From the NCBI RefSeq assembly GCF_016924145.1, contig NZ_JAFFZO010000014.1:44487-108486 (forward strand): a DNA stretch of 64,000 bases, read 5' to 3'. The notes under the pieces are model-generated. The model was not told where the DNA came from and ran no database searches. It saw nothing but the letters and a program-made list of their open reading frames with translations. A program made the position numbers and the translations under genes. This DNA is from Amphritea pacifica (GTDB lineage: Bacteria; Pseudomonadota; Gammaproteobacteria; Pseudomonadales; Balneatricaceae). How positions within the stretch are numbered: the first letter of the stretch is position 1; the number at the start of each line of letters is the position of its first letter. Positions 55,491 to 64,000 of this stretch are shown piece by piece.

Positions 55491-55982
55491 ATGAAACAGT
55501 CTGTGTGCTGTATTGCAAAGGCCCTGCAAACCGCTGTGCTTCTGCTGCTGATAAGCGTTGCTTCGGCATCCGCTCAAACCACCCAGGAGCAGGTGCATCA
55601 GATGTCTCACCATGTGATGCCCTTTACAATGTCGGAGACTATGCATGTGTTCACCATGACCGAATTCGGAGGGGTGCAAAAGGTCGTTGCTAAAGATGCC
55701 GCGGCGCATGATCAGATCGCTATGATTCAGCAACACCTCAGGCATGAGGCTGAACGTTTCCAGCAGGGTGACTATTCCGATCCGGCAATGTTACATGGTG
55801 CCATGATGCCGGGACTTAAAGAACTTCAGGCCGGGTCAGCGGGAATAGCGGTCACCTACTCACCCCTCACGACAGGGGCTCAGATCCGTTTTGAAACCAC
55901 CGATCTTCATCTGTTAACTGCGATTCATCGCTGGTTTGGTGCGCAGTTATCTGAACATGGGGCCGACGCCAGGGCCGAGTAA
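55491..55982 (+). CDS. Conserved periplasmic protein of unknown function
   Basis: A 163-residue protein with a signal peptide (about 1-28, ending ASAQ) and two conserved blocks: SETMHVFTMTEFGGVQKVVA and the C-terminal ETTDLHLLTAIHRWFGAQLS. I recall similar proteins in many bacteria, but no function is known. It is His- and Met-rich near the N-terminus (VHQMSHHVMPF), which could bind metal. Confidence 0.7.
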   Translation: MKQSVCCIAKALQTAVLLLLISVASASAQTTQEQVHQMSHHVMPFTMSETMHVFTMTEFGGVQKVVAKDAAAHDQIAMIQQHLRHEAERFQQGDYSDPAMLHGAMMPGLKELQAGSAGIAVTYSPLTTGAQIRFETTDLHLLTAIHRWFGAQLSEHGADARAE

Positions 55983-56069
55983 ACCTGATCACTAAGGCTC
56001 GTCCAGGAGCAATCAGGGGAGAGCGGTGTTAACAGGCTGCTCTCTTGCTGAAGGGAACTCTGTAATACG

Positions 56070-56588
56070 ATGAAAACCTATATTTTACTGTTCAGAGGCA
56101 TTAACGTGGGCGGGCGAAATATCCTGCCAATGGCGGATCTGCGTTTACTGTTGCAACAGAACGGCTTTGATGCGGTGCAAACCTATATTCAGAGTGGCAA
56201 TGTTATTTTAAAGGGAAAAACGAAACCCGGAGAGAGTGTAATACGTGAGATTGAAGCGGGGTTTGGTTTCCGGCCTGAAATGATCGTGCTGGGCGAGGAT
56301 GAGTTTGATGCGGCGGTGGAACATAACCCCTATGACCTGGCTGATGGTAAATCGGTTCACTTTTACTTTTTACAGCACGAGCCTCAGCCTGATAGGGCAA
56401 AACTGATGGCGCTGGCCTCTGAAACTGAGCGTTTTGAGATAAAAGGCAAGGTTTTCTATCTACAGGCGCCGGATGGGATCGGCCGGTCAAAACTGGTCGC
56501 TGGTCTGGAAAAGTGTTTGGGTGTGCCCGCCACGGGAAGGAATCTCAACACTATCAATAAACTCAGGCAGATGGCAGAAACGGTCTAA
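56070..56588 (+). CDS. DUF1697-domain protein
   Basis: A 172-residue protein of the DUF1697 family. Signature YILLFRGINVGGRNILPMAD (about 4-23), TYIQSGNVIL, and near the end GRNLNTINKLRQM. Its molecular role is not established. Confidence 0.88.
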   Translation: MKTYILLFRGINVGGRNILPMADLRLLLQQNGFDAVQTYIQSGNVILKGKTKPGESVIREIEAGFGFRPEMIVLGEDEFDAAVEHNPYDLADGKSVHFYFLQHEPQPDRAKLMALASETERFEIKGKVFYLQAPDGIGRSKLVAGLEKCLGVPATGRNLNTINKLRQMAETV

Positions 56589-56761
56589 ACCTGTTTCAGC
56601 TTTAATATCCCTTTCAATTTAACGCTTAATTTCCCTCTTAATTTTACGACAGGACTGGCGCCTGCCGGTCATTTGGTCAAGAATACGCATAATTCAGATG
56701 CTACCCGCTTCAGATTTCATCTGATAAGCCATTTCAGCCCCCATTTTTGAGACATCAATCT

Positions 56762-57679
56762 ATGTTGAGTGACACATCAACCCGTTTGAATAAATATATC
56801 AGTGACAGTGGTATCTGTTCCCGCAGAGAGGCTGACCGGTTTATTGAGCAGGGTAATGTGTTTATCAATGGTAAGCGCGCCGCTATCGGTGACCGGGTTT
56901 TCCCGGGGGATCTGGTGAAGGTGAACGGTCAGGCGATTGATCCTGAAGAAGCGGAAGATCTTGTGTTTATTGCGTTGAATAAACCGGTGGGCGTTGTCAG
57001 CACCACCGAGGGGAGTGAACGCAATAATATCGTCGATTTTGTCAATCACAGTACCCGGATCTTTCCTATTGGCCGCTTGGATAAAGACTCTCAGGGGCTG
57101 ATTTTTCTCACTAACAATGGCGACCTGGTGAATAAGATTCTGCGCGCCGGTAATAAGCATGAGAAAGAGTATCTGGTAACGGTGAACAAGCCGATCACCG
57201 ATGAATTTATTGCCGGGATGAGTGCCGGGGTGCCGATGCTCGGTGTGATCACCAAGAAATGTAAGATCACCAAAGAGGCACCGAAGGTGTTTCGTATCAC
57301 CCTGATTCAGGGGTTAAACCGCCAGATTCGCCGGATGTGTGAACACTTCAGTTATGAAGTGACAAAACTGGAGCGGGTGCGGATCATGAATGTCGATCTC
57401 AAAGGCTTGCCGGTGGGTGAGTGGCGGGATCTGACAGAGGACGAACTGAAGCAGATCTTAAAAGCGGCGGCCGCCTCGTCATCGGAAGCACCTGCTGGGC
57501 AGAAAAAACGATCTGGCGGTGGTCAGAGTAAAAAATCCGGCGGGCAAAATAAAAAGAGCGGATCGCAGCGTGGTTCACAGAAATCCAGATCCGGTGGCGC
57601 GTCATCTTATTCCCCCAAATCCGGCGAAAGTCCTCGAGGTAAATCGGGCAGGAGTGCCAGAAAACCCCGGCGTCGCTGA
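56762..57679 (+). CDS. rluF: 23S rRNA pseudouridine(2604) synthase RluF
   Basis: A 305-residue protein that modifies U2604 of 23S rRNA. The N-terminal S4 domain is [20 protein letters not shown] (about 8-27). The catalytic Asp is in [18 protein letters not shown], and [14 protein letters not shown] is the second conserved motif. The C-terminal tail is Ser/Gly/Lys-rich and low-complexity. ATG 56762 is chosen by agreement with E. coli RluF. Confidence 0.93.
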   Translation: MLSDTSTRLNKYISDSGICSRREADRFIEQGNVFINGKRAAIGDRVFPGDLVKVNGQAIDPEEAEDLVFIALNKPVGVVSTTEGSERNNIVDFVNHSTRIFPIGRLDKDSQGLIFLTNNGDLVNKILRAGNKHEKEYLVTVNKPITDEFIAGMSAGVPMLGVITKKCKITKEAPKVFRITLIQGLNRQIRRMCEHFSYEVTKLERVRIMNVDLKGLPVGEWRDLTEDELKQILKAAAASSSEAPAGQKKRSGGGQSKKSGGQNKKSGSQRGSQKSRSGGASSYSPKSGESPRGKSGRSARKPRRR

Positions 57680-57780
57680 GTGGCTGACGAGGTAATACAA
57701 GGCGTTGTTCGCTGAAAATCTGTCTATACTGATCTGAGTTTTGATATGGGTATTGACTGAATTCAGAGGAGAGACTGAGT

Positions 57781-58164
57781 ATGAACCTATGGATGAATCC
57801 CTGGCTGGGGATGTTCAAGCCGCCTTTCAGTGGTGATCTGACCCAGGATATCTCCCCCGTTACCAGTTGGTGGTCTCCCCAGGTTGAGGTTAATTTTGCG
57901 GGTAACCGGCCTATCGAAACCGCCGTGGTCCGGGATGTGGCCAGCTATGGTAAGCAACTGGGTGTGATTACCGATGTGTTATTGGAGCTGACAAAGCATC
58001 AGACCAGTGAATCCATAGATCAGCTGCAAAAGATAGCTGAAGATATAGAGCAGGTTAAACGACAGCATCTGTCAGCGAATATCAACTCGCTGAAATCATC
58101 GCTGATGACCCTTAAAGCTGTAGATCCGGATAAGTTTAATCAGCTAATCAAAGAGGTTAGCTGA
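57781..58164 (+). CDS. Hypothetical helical protein
   Basis: A 127-residue protein. The N-terminus is rich in Trp, Pro and aromatics (MNLWMNPWLGMFKPPFSG) and the C-terminal two thirds is helical (LGVITDVLLELTKHQTSESI and onward). The amphipathic helix pattern recalls phasins of polyhydroxyalkanoate granules, but this is weak. Purine-rich GAGGAGAGA precedes the ATG. Confidence 0.65.
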   Translation: MNLWMNPWLGMFKPPFSGDLTQDISPVTSWWSPQVEVNFAGNRPIETAVVRDVASYGKQLGVITDVLLELTKHQTSESIDQLQKIAEDIEQVKRQHLSANINSLKSSLMTLKAVDPDKFNQLIKEVS

Positions 58165-58237
58165 TTAATCAGCTTGTCTGGCATAAGCACCGGGAGTTAT
58201 GCCTGAGCTCTTGTCTTTGAATGTGAGCCGGCAAGTA

Positions 58238-58453
58238 TCAGCTGCTTTCGACCCTGAAGCCCACTTTCAGTGTGACCTGAAAGTGGCCCACCTGACCGTT
58301 GACAATATGTCCCCGGGTTTCTACTACCTCAAACCACTCCATATTTCTGATCGTTTTACTGCATTCAGCCAGTGCATTACGAATCGCTTCGTCACTGCTG
58401 ATAGGTGATGAACCTACTATCTCTGTTTTCCGGTATGTGTGGTGATCAGACAT
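58238..58453 (-). CDS. Dodecin family flavin-binding protein
   Basis: A 71-residue dodecin. The family core is clear: TEIVGSSPISSDEAIRNAL, then NMEWFEVVETRGHIVNG and the final HFQVTLKVGFRVE. Twelve copies form a shell that stores or buffers flavins. ATG 58453 (MSDHHTYRK) has GGGAAG upstream and fits the family, so an ATG 12 bases earlier is not used. Confidence 0.92.
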   Translation of the reverse strand: MSDHHTYRKTEIVGSSPISSDEAIRNALAECSKTIRNMEWFEVVETRGHIVNGQVGHFQVTLKVGFRVESS

Positions 58454-58588
58454 GCTACTTCCCATCCCTTCAGGCCATTATCGAGTTCAGATTAAGCGTA
58501 GTCTAAAAATGGCAGGAGGGTGGGCGATTGTTAATGCAGTGGTTATCTTTGCCCCTTTATTCAGAACCCAGCTTACTTTGAAACTTAT

Positions 58589-59161
58589 TTATTCAGAAAC
58601 ATCATGGGCATAGTGAAGAATGTTGTGAAAAACAGCGGGGCTGGCGCTGCTGTTCCGGTATCCATGAAGCGTGTCACCGGCAAACCGCACCGATGATCCC
58701 TGAGTCAGTTTAATCCATTCACCATTAATCAGGAGTTCCATCTCTCCACTGATGACAATCACATGTTCCGTGACACCATCAATGTGGGGTTCAGATATCC
58801 GCTCATAGCCCGGCAACAGCGTTAACTCAAACATTTCGAATCCAAACTGTTCCTCATAGGGAAATATCGGTGCAATCGGACTGTTGTTGCTGTCCAGCAC
58901 TTTGGATTGCTTATTTGGCGGGCGGATCACGGTTTGACTGTTGTTGTCTGCTGACGGCTCTAACAGGCTGGATAACGATTTATGAAACCCTTTTGATATC
59001 TTCCACATCGTTGCAATGGTGGGGCTGGATTCGCCTCGTTCAATCTGCCCCAGCATCGCTTTGCTGACGCCGGTTTCGCTGGCGGCACGGTCAAGGCTCC
59101 AGCCTTTTGCCTGTCTGAGCTGTTTCAATGTGGTGGCGAGATAAAGATTTATTTCCTGCAT
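58589..59161 (-). CDS. XRE-cupin transcriptional regulator
   Basis: A 190-residue repressor-type protein with an N-terminal Xre helix-turn-helix (about 8-62: LDRAASETGVSKAMLGQIERG) and a C-terminal cupin ligand-binding domain (about 110-185; HVIVISGEMELLING and GDTLHGYRN). Divergent from the benE-like transporter, with operator-like repeats between the genes. It probably controls that transporter. Confidence 0.86.
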   Translation of the reverse strand: MQEINLYLATTLKQLRQAKGWSLDRAASETGVSKAMLGQIERGESSPTIATMWKISKGFHKSLSSLLEPSADNNSQTVIRPPNKQSKVLDSNNSPIAPIFPYEEQFGFEMFELTLLPGYERISEPHIDGVTEHVIVISGEMELLINGEWIKLTQGSSVRFAGDTLHGYRNSSASPAVFHNILHYAHDVSE

Positions 59162-59200
59162 TGGGGTTTCCGGTTAGAAGAGAGGTCTTAAATTATCATT

Positions 59201-59256
59201 GTACGCTATAACGCACAATGATACGCTTGCTGTGCTTGGGCGTTATAACGCACAAA
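59201..59256. promoter_or_regulatory. Candidate operator between the XRE-cupin gene and the benE-like gene
   Basis: TATAACGCACAA occurs at 59207-59218 and again at 59244-59255. The first is part of an ATTGTACG/CGCACAAT inverted repeat; the second includes the perfect palindrome GCGTTATAACGC (59240-59251). Confidence 0.6.
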
Positions 59257-59284
59257 ATGTTTTCGGGTGTATGGAGTTGGTAGC

Positions 59285-60466
59285 ATGGGATCAATAAAGA
59301 GCCGACCGGGCATAGCAGGTTTATTCAACCTGTCACATCTGTCTGCGGGCTTTGTTGCCGTACTGGTTGGTTATACCAGTTCGGCGGTGATTATCTTTCA
59401 GGCGGCCGCGGCTGCCGGGGCATCAACAGCGGAAATCAGCTCCTGGTTGTGGGCACTGGGTATCGGTATGGGGCTGACCAGTGCCGGTTTGTCCCTCTAC
59501 TTTCGTACTCCGGTACTGACAGCCTGGTCAACACCGGGGGCGGCGCTGCTGGTAACGGCGCTGTCCGGTGTGCCGGTCAATGAGGCGATCGGCATCTTTA
59601 TTTTCAGCTCAGGGCTGATTCTGTTGTGTGGTCTTACCGGCTGGTTTGAAAAGATAATGCATCACGTGCCGATGCCACTTGCCGGGGCGATGCTGGCAGG
59701 GGTTCTGCTGCAGTTTGGCATCGATCTGTTTAAGGTGATGCAATCCAGTCTGCTGCTGGTGGGTCTGATGTTAGCGGTTTTTATCGCCGTTAAACGTCTG
59801 TTTCCGCGATATACCATCCCCATTGTACTGTTAGCGGGTACTGCCACGGCGTTGTTTCAGGGGCAACTGAATGTTGAGGTGCTTAACTGGCAGTTGTCGA
59901 CGCCGCTCTGGGTCACGCCCACCTTTAATCTGCAGACCATGATTGGGGTAGGGGTACCGCTGTTCATTATCACCATGGCCTCGCAGAATGTACCGGGTGT
60001 CGCTGTGCTGCGGGCTAATGGTTATGAAACGCCGGTTTCGCCGCTACTCACCTGGACCGGTTTTGCCGGGGTGATGCTGGCACCCTTTGGCGGGTTCTCA
60101 TACAATCTGGCGGCGATCACGGCGGCGATCTGTATGGGCGATGAGGCCGGGCAGGATCGGTCAAAACGCTATATGGCTTCAGTATGGGCCGGGGGCTTTT
60201 ATCTGTTAACCGGTCTGTTTGGCTCGACCATCGCTTCGCTGTTTACCGCGTTTCCAACGGCGCTGGTGATGGCGATCGCCGGGCTGGCGCTGTTGAGTAC
60301 CATCGGTAATAGTCTGTCGGCGGCACTGGCTGATCCCGGTGACAGAGAAGCAGCGCTACTGACTTTTTTAGTCACTGTATCCGGGTTAAACCTGCTGGGG
60401 ATCAGCAGCGCATTCTGGGGCCTGTGTATCGGTCTGATCGCCTATTATGTGTCGAAAAAAAGTTGA
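59285..60466 (+). CDS. benE: Benzoate/H+ symporter BenE-family transporter
   Basis: A 393-residue inner-membrane transporter with about 12 hydrophobic helices. Family segments: LSHLSAGFVAVLVGYTSSAV (about 15-34), LTAWSTPGAALLVTAL and the later TMASQNVPGVAVLRANGY and APFGGFSYNLAAITAAICMG. ATG 59285 has GGAG 8-11 bases upstream. The substrate may not be benzoate; no benzoate pathway lies in the window. Confidence 0.87.
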   Translation: MGSIKSRPGIAGLFNLSHLSAGFVAVLVGYTSSAVIIFQAAAAAGASTAEISSWLWALGIGMGLTSAGLSLYFRTPVLTAWSTPGAALLVTALSGVPVNEAIGIFIFSSGLILLCGLTGWFEKIMHHVPMPLAGAMLAGVLLQFGIDLFKVMQSSLLLVGLMLAVFIAVKRLFPRYTIPIVLLAGTATALFQGQLNVEVLNWQLSTPLWVTPTFNLQTMIGVGVPLFIITMASQNVPGVAVLRANGYETPVSPLLTWTGFAGVMLAPFGGFSYNLAAITAAICMGDEAGQDRSKRYMASVWAGGFYLLTGLFGSTIASLFTAFPTALVMAIAGLALLSTIGNSLSAALADPGDREAALLTFLVTVSGLNLLGISSAFWGLCIGLIAYYVSKKS

Positions 60467-60610
60467 CTTCGTTAATGATCACCTGTTTTGCCCGAGGTTA
60501 CTCAATCAGCGTGTAATTGGTTTATTAACATGGAAAACTGATTCAATGTTTGATATTAATCTTACGGATTTTCTTATTTAACTCCTCTCTGATCTGTTAA
60601 GGAAAACGTC

Positions 60611-61111
60611 GTGAAATTTTGTCTGAAGCTATTCTCAATACTGCTAATGCTAGGGCTCTATGGTTGTTCGGCATCGGTGCCAAAACCTGACAAAGGCCCA
60701 GTGGCAAATCTGGATGTGGTGGGTGTGAATTTTTCGCCAGACCGCTCAATCGTCAGCAACATTGAAAACCTGTGGGTTGAACTGTCCAGCAATGATGGCG
60801 CCTGGGGGGGTAATTATGTTTTAAAGCAAGGAGAGCCTGAAAAAACATTCGTCATTCCCGCGAAAAAAAATGTGAAAATGGTGCTGAATGTGATGCAGGG
60901 CGGATATGGTTTTGACAGTAGCTGTGGGGCTAGTCTGGATATTAAGCCTGAAGAGAATGCAAAGCTGCGGGCAGAATTTGAATTTTACCGGGAGACTTCT
61001 GGAAAAGTGATCACTGGATGTGATATCCGCTTGTACTCCGGTTCAAAGCTTATTGATACCTATAGTGGTGGTGCAAATATCACTCAGTATGTGATTAAAT
61101 TTTTGTATTAG
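60611..61111 (+). CDS. Putative lipoprotein
   Basis: A 166-residue lipoprotein (signal stretch KLFSILLMLGLYGC, lipobox Cys at 19). The rest is beta-rich and contains a Cys pair (SSCGAS and TGCDIR) that may form a disulfide. No family recognised. GTG 60611 with AAGGA upstream. A hairpin terminator follows. Confidence 0.7.
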   Translation: MKFCLKLFSILLMLGLYGCSASVPKPDKGPVANLDVVGVNFSPDRSIVSNIENLWVELSSNDGAWGGNYVLKQGEPEKTFVIPAKKNVKMVLNVMQGGYGFDSSCGASLDIKPEENAKLRAEFEFYRETSGKVITGCDIRLYSGSKLIDTYSGGANITQYVIKFLY

Positions 61112-61173
61112 TTGAAAGGGGGGCGAAGACACTGATAGTGATCTCTGTGGGCTGAAAAATAGCCCCCCTTCAA
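61112..61173. terminator. Terminator-like long-arm hairpin after the lipoprotein gene
   Basis: TTGAAAGGGGGGC (61112-61124) pairs with GCCCCCCTTCAA (61162-61173) with one bulge, around a 37-nt loop. It lies between convergent genes, with no long T-run. Confidence 0.55.
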
Positions 61174-61211
61174 AAAGTAACGAATATCAGGTTTTAAAGA
61201 TAAAAAGGTGA

Positions 61212-61475
61212 TCAGCTATGATTGAGCATATCCGGCTGACCGCTTTTCAGTTCCCGCAGATTTTCTATCAGCATCTGTTTGTATTGTGTGGTGAGAAAAT
61301 CGATGGCGGTATTGATATCCCCGGTATCATTCTGAGACATCAGGTGGAACGCATTAAAACGTGCCGCCGCATGCATTATCGATGCACTGAGCATCGGCTG
61401 AGCCCACTCGTTGCCGAGATCATTGGCAAGGTTGATAAACTCATCGGACACTTCAAAAAAGTCTGATTCAAGCAT
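61212..61475 (-). CDS. DUF3144-like small protein, nif-associated
   Basis: An 87-residue helical protein resembling DUF3144 (FFEVSDEFINLANDLGN, MHAAARFNAFHLM and YKQMLIENLRELKSG). ATG 61475 is favoured by GGAG (GGAGATAAG) upstream; the frame is open 24 codons further. It is the last gene of a minus-strand set with the next two genes. Function unknown. Confidence 0.72.
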   Translation of the reverse strand: MLESDFFEVSDEFINLANDLGNEWAQPMLSASIMHAAARFNAFHLMSQNDTGDINTAIDFLTTQYKQMLIENLRELKSGQPDMLNHS

Positions 61476-61543
61476 GATCTTATCTCCGGTAATTAACGGT
61501 GGTCTTGAATCTTCACCGTTATGAAACAGGACTTCCCCTGATC

Positions 61544-61819
61544 TCAATACTGAATGGTATGGGTTTCCCCATCCGTCGTGATGACCGCCTCAACCAGACT
61601 CTGGTCATCATCGTGATAGCGATAGTGATGGTGCAACCCGATTTCGTTGTAAACCACTTTGGCGATCTCGGTCACCCGGCCCTGATCATCCTCTTTCGAG
61701 GCGAAAAAAGTGTTCCGGTTTTCGATCTCAGATGGTTCTAACGGCCCGACCAGCTTCAGCGGCAGTCTGATGCCACTGTAACTGAGATAAAAACGGTTAT
61801 ATTTGTGAAGATCTGCCAT
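61544..61819 (-). CDS. DUF6156-like small protein, nif-associated
   Basis: A 91-residue protein (YNRFYLSYSGIRLPLKLVGP, then VYNEIGLHHHYRYHDD) resembling DUF6156, a family I recall near nif genes; this needs a search. The triple His could bind metal. It starts 5 bp after clpP2, so they share a transcript. Confidence 0.68.
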   Translation of the reverse strand: MADLHKYNRFYLSYSGIRLPLKLVGPLEPSEIENRNTFFASKEDDQGRVTEIAKVVYNEIGLHHHYRYHDDDQSLVEAVITTDGETHTIQY

Positions 61820-61824
61820 CCCTG

Positions 61825-62445
61825 TCAGCCCCGCTGAATCAGGACTTCATCAATCAGACCATAGGCTTTGGCCGTCTCTGCGGTCATAAAATTATCCCGG
61901 TCGGTATCCCGGTTGATGGTTTCCAGGGGTTGCCCGGTGTGTTTTGCCAGCAGACTGTTGAGTTTGTGGCGGATGCTGAGAATCTCTTTGGTATGGATCT
62001 CAATATCAGAGGCCTGCCCCTGATAGCCGCCCAACGGCTGGTGGATCATTACCCGGGCGTTGGGCAGGGCAAAGCGTTTACCCCGGGTACCTCCGGCCAG
62101 CAGAAACGCGCCCATGCTGGCGGCCTGACCCATACACATCGTGCTGACATTCGGTTTAATAAACTGCATGGTGTCATAAATAGACATCCCGGCGGTGACC
62201 GAGCCGCCCGGAGAGTTGATGTAGAGGTGGATATCTTTGCCTGGGTTTTCCGCTTCCAGAAACAGCAGTTGGGCAACAACCAGATTGGCCATGTGGTCTT
62301 CGACCGGGCCGATCAGAAAAATGACCCGCTCCTTTAACAATCGTGAATAGATATCGTAGGCGCGCTCGCCCTTGGCGGATTGTTCCACCACCATCGGGAC
62401 AAGCGCATTGAGTATGTCAGTTCCGGAACCGTTGGGATTGATCAT
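61825..62445 (-). CDS. clpP: ATP-dependent Clp protease proteolytic subunit, nif-linked paralogue (ClpP2)
   Basis: A 206-residue ClpP serine peptidase. Catalytic residues are visible: Ser110 in GQAASMGA, His135 in MIHQPLGG and an Asp in RDTDRD (179-184). Substrate-binding [17 protein letters not shown] is intact. It lies between nifF and two nif-type small genes, apart from the usual tig-clpP-clpX-lon cluster, so it is likely a second ClpP dedicated to the clpX2 of this region. Confidence 0.92.
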   Translation of the reverse strand: MINPNGSGTDILNALVPMVVEQSAKGERAYDIYSRLLKERVIFLIGPVEDHMANLVVAQLLFLEAENPGKDIHLYINSPGGSVTAGMSIYDTMQFIKPNVSTMCMGQAASMGAFLLAGGTRGKRFALPNARVMIHQPLGGYQGQASDIEIHTKEILSIRHKLNSLLAKHTGQPLETINRDTDRDNFMTAETAKAYGLIDEVLIQRG

Positions 62446-62492
62446 CGCAATACCTCACATGAACACGCAGGCCAGCTCATCAGGCTGTCTGA

Positions 62493-62523
62493 CGAAAAAA
62501 AAGCGTAGCCCTGAGAGCTACGC
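62493..62523 (-). terminator. Rho-independent terminator of nifF
   Basis: GCGTAGC (62503-62509) pairs with GCTACGC (62517-62523), followed on the minus strand by a run of eight T. It lies about 65 bp beyond the nifF stop. Confidence 0.9.
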
Positions 62524-62588
62524 ATAAAAGGCGTACGGCAGGGAATACCGTAACTAATAGGAAACTATGAATGCAGTCCGTTCTGAGT

Positions 62589-63173
<585 letters not shown>

Positions 63174-63222
63174 TCACAACGCACAGGTATACAGTGCTGA
63201 TTAAAAGTGGGTAGGAGGAATA

Positions 63223-63240
63223 TTGCAGTTAACGTACCAT
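63223..63240 (-). promoter_or_regulatory. Sigma-54 promoter of nifF
   Basis: On the minus strand ATGGTACGTTAACTGCAA places GG (63237-63238) and GC (63225-63226) exactly 10 bases apart. It lies about 90 bp before the nifF ATG. Confidence 0.78.
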
Positions 63241-63254
63241 GATTTTTATAAAAA

Positions 63255-63267
63255 TAAGTAATTGATA
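63255..63267 (-). promoter_or_regulatory. IHF-like site upstream of nifF
   Basis: The minus strand reads TATCAATTACTTA, a full match to WATCAANNNNTTR, between the NifA site and the -24 element. Confidence 0.6.
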
Positions 63268-63309
63268 AATATAGGTAAAAATTATGTATGTCTGACTATT
63301 TCCAGCGTT

Positions 63310-63325
63310 TGTTGGAAAGCCTACA
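63310..63325. promoter_or_regulatory. NifA upstream activator site of nifF
   Basis: TGT-N10-ACA (TGTTGGAAAGCCTACA), about 72 bp upstream of the -24 element. Confidence 0.75.
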
Positions 63326-63390
63326 TTGATAGTATTTGATCGATCCGGGCTGTTGTGGGTTTTGCTACAAGGGGGAAAAGATTAGCCGTT

Positions 63391-64000
63391 AGACGTGGCT
63401 GCGCCACTTGCTAGTAGTTAGAAAAAGCGAAAAGCCCGGTAGTGATACTGAGCTTTCTGGTATTTAATGCATTCTTAAAGGCAACAACCCGGCAGCCTTT
63501 TTGCTGTTTCGAGCGACGAACAACGAGCCACGGCTTTTATCTGGCAAGCGACGTAGTCGCGTCTGGAGTCTCAGTAGCTAGACATGGCTGCGCCACTTGC
63601 TAGTAGTTAGAAAAAGCGACTCACCACAGTACCCAGGGGGCATGCTAAGGACACCGAGAACACAGAGGGAGAGCTTAGCGCCAGGTCTGTAATTGTGCAG
63701 CTTTGCAACATGTAAGATCTGACCGCTCTTTACCCGCTTTATCTGGCAAGCGACGCAGTCGCGTCTGGAGTCTCAGTAGCTAGACGTGGCTGCGCCACTT
63801 GCAGTAGTTAGAAAAAGCGATTCACCGCAGTACCCCGGGGACATGCTAAGGACACCGAGAACACAGAGGGAGTGCTTAGCGCCAGGTCTGTAATTGTGCA
63901 GCTTTGCAACATGTAAGATCTGACCGCTCTTTACCCGCTTTATCTGGCAAGCGACGCAGTCGCGTCTGGAGTCTCAGTAGCTAGACGTGGCTGCGCCACT
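63391..64000. repeat. Tandem ~202-bp repeat built of triloop hairpins (dispersed repeat family, copy 2)
   Basis: The unit start ATCTGGCAAGCGACG recurs at 63539, 63741 and 63942 (periods 202 and 201 bp) and runs off the window. A part unit lies at 63391-63425. Each unit contains GCGAC-GTA/GCA-GTCGC (63548-63560, 63750-63762, 63951-63963) and GTGGC-TGC-GCCAC (63395-63407, 63786-63798, 63987-63999; ATGGC variant at 63584-63596), and AGTTAGAAAAAGCG follows. No coding frame was seen. Confidence 0.85.

Noticed and set aside
62446-62588. A sigma-54 promoter for clpP2
   Set aside because: No GG-N10-GC match on the minus strand; the terminator of nifF lies here instead.
63539-64000. CRISPR array at the right edge
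   Set aside because: The whole ~202-bp unit is repeated with no unique spacers.

Overview
The window reads as chromosome of a free-living, probably marine gammaproteobacterium of the Oceanospirillales/Pseudomonadales type. This is an inference from protein resemblance (RapA, YbiT, RluF, Prc, S1, YcgL/YcgN, DnaX-YbaB-RecR-Rnd) and from the presence of a nitrogen-fixation (nif) accessory region organised much like that of Azotobacter. No nifHDK genes lie inside the window.

Layout. 1-19.5 kb is mostly housekeeping and signalling: the end of rapA, a DEAD-box helicase, a small cytochrome c, a large SBP-PAS-GGDEF-EAL protein, a PA2778/PA2779-type peptidase pair, ybiT, slyD, a hydrolase-OsmC fusion, a degenerate GGDEF protein, a MarR regulator with a VOC protein, a voltage-gated K+ channel, a retropepsin-like protease and a DUF3422 protein. 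At 19.67 kb lies ffs (4.5S SRP RNA). It is followed directly by about 1.56 kb of tandem ~157-bp repeats whose unit contains the 3' half of the SRP RNA; this is the most unusual structure in the window. 21.6-28.7 kb holds an AT-rich four-domain methyltransferase/glycosyltransferase/CmcI-like protein, an HDOD-GAF protein, a sulfotransferase-TPR protein and a small outer-membrane barrel. 29.4-42.9 kb is core again: dnaX (with a clear programmed -1 frameshift signal)-ybaB-recR-rnd, ycgL-ycgN, rpsA, prc, an FKBP lipoprotein, an M18 aminopeptidase and an MCP with a C-terminal Cache domain.

43.3-45.2 kb looks like a small integrase-less integron cassette cluster (CALIN): a remnant of an Abi_C-type gene, an attC-like site, a YefM/YoeB toxin-antitoxin pair, two more attC-like sites, small ORFs and a GNAT acetyltransferase. 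45.3-63.3 kb is the nif accessory region. It contains draT/draG (reversible ADP-ribosylation of dinitrogenase reductase), an Fe-S oxidoreductase, the operon nifV-cysE-TPR-nifW-nifZ-nifM-clpX2, a block of unrelated genes (55-61 kb), then clpP2 with two small conserved genes, and nifF. Three of these units (the Fe-S gene, nifV and nifF) carry a GG-N10-GC sigma-54 promoter with one or two NifA-type TGT-N10-ACA sites upstream, two of them with an IHF-like site between. The Fe-S protein is therefore probably a nitrogen-fixation component, and the window suggests a dedicated nif ClpXP.

The right edge (63.4-64 kb) is a ~202-bp tandem repeat built from small triloop hairpins. Relatives of these occur at 11.9-12.07 kb, and the stem differences between the two loci are compensatory. 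Everything here was read by eye; family names rest on remembered motifs and not on database searches.
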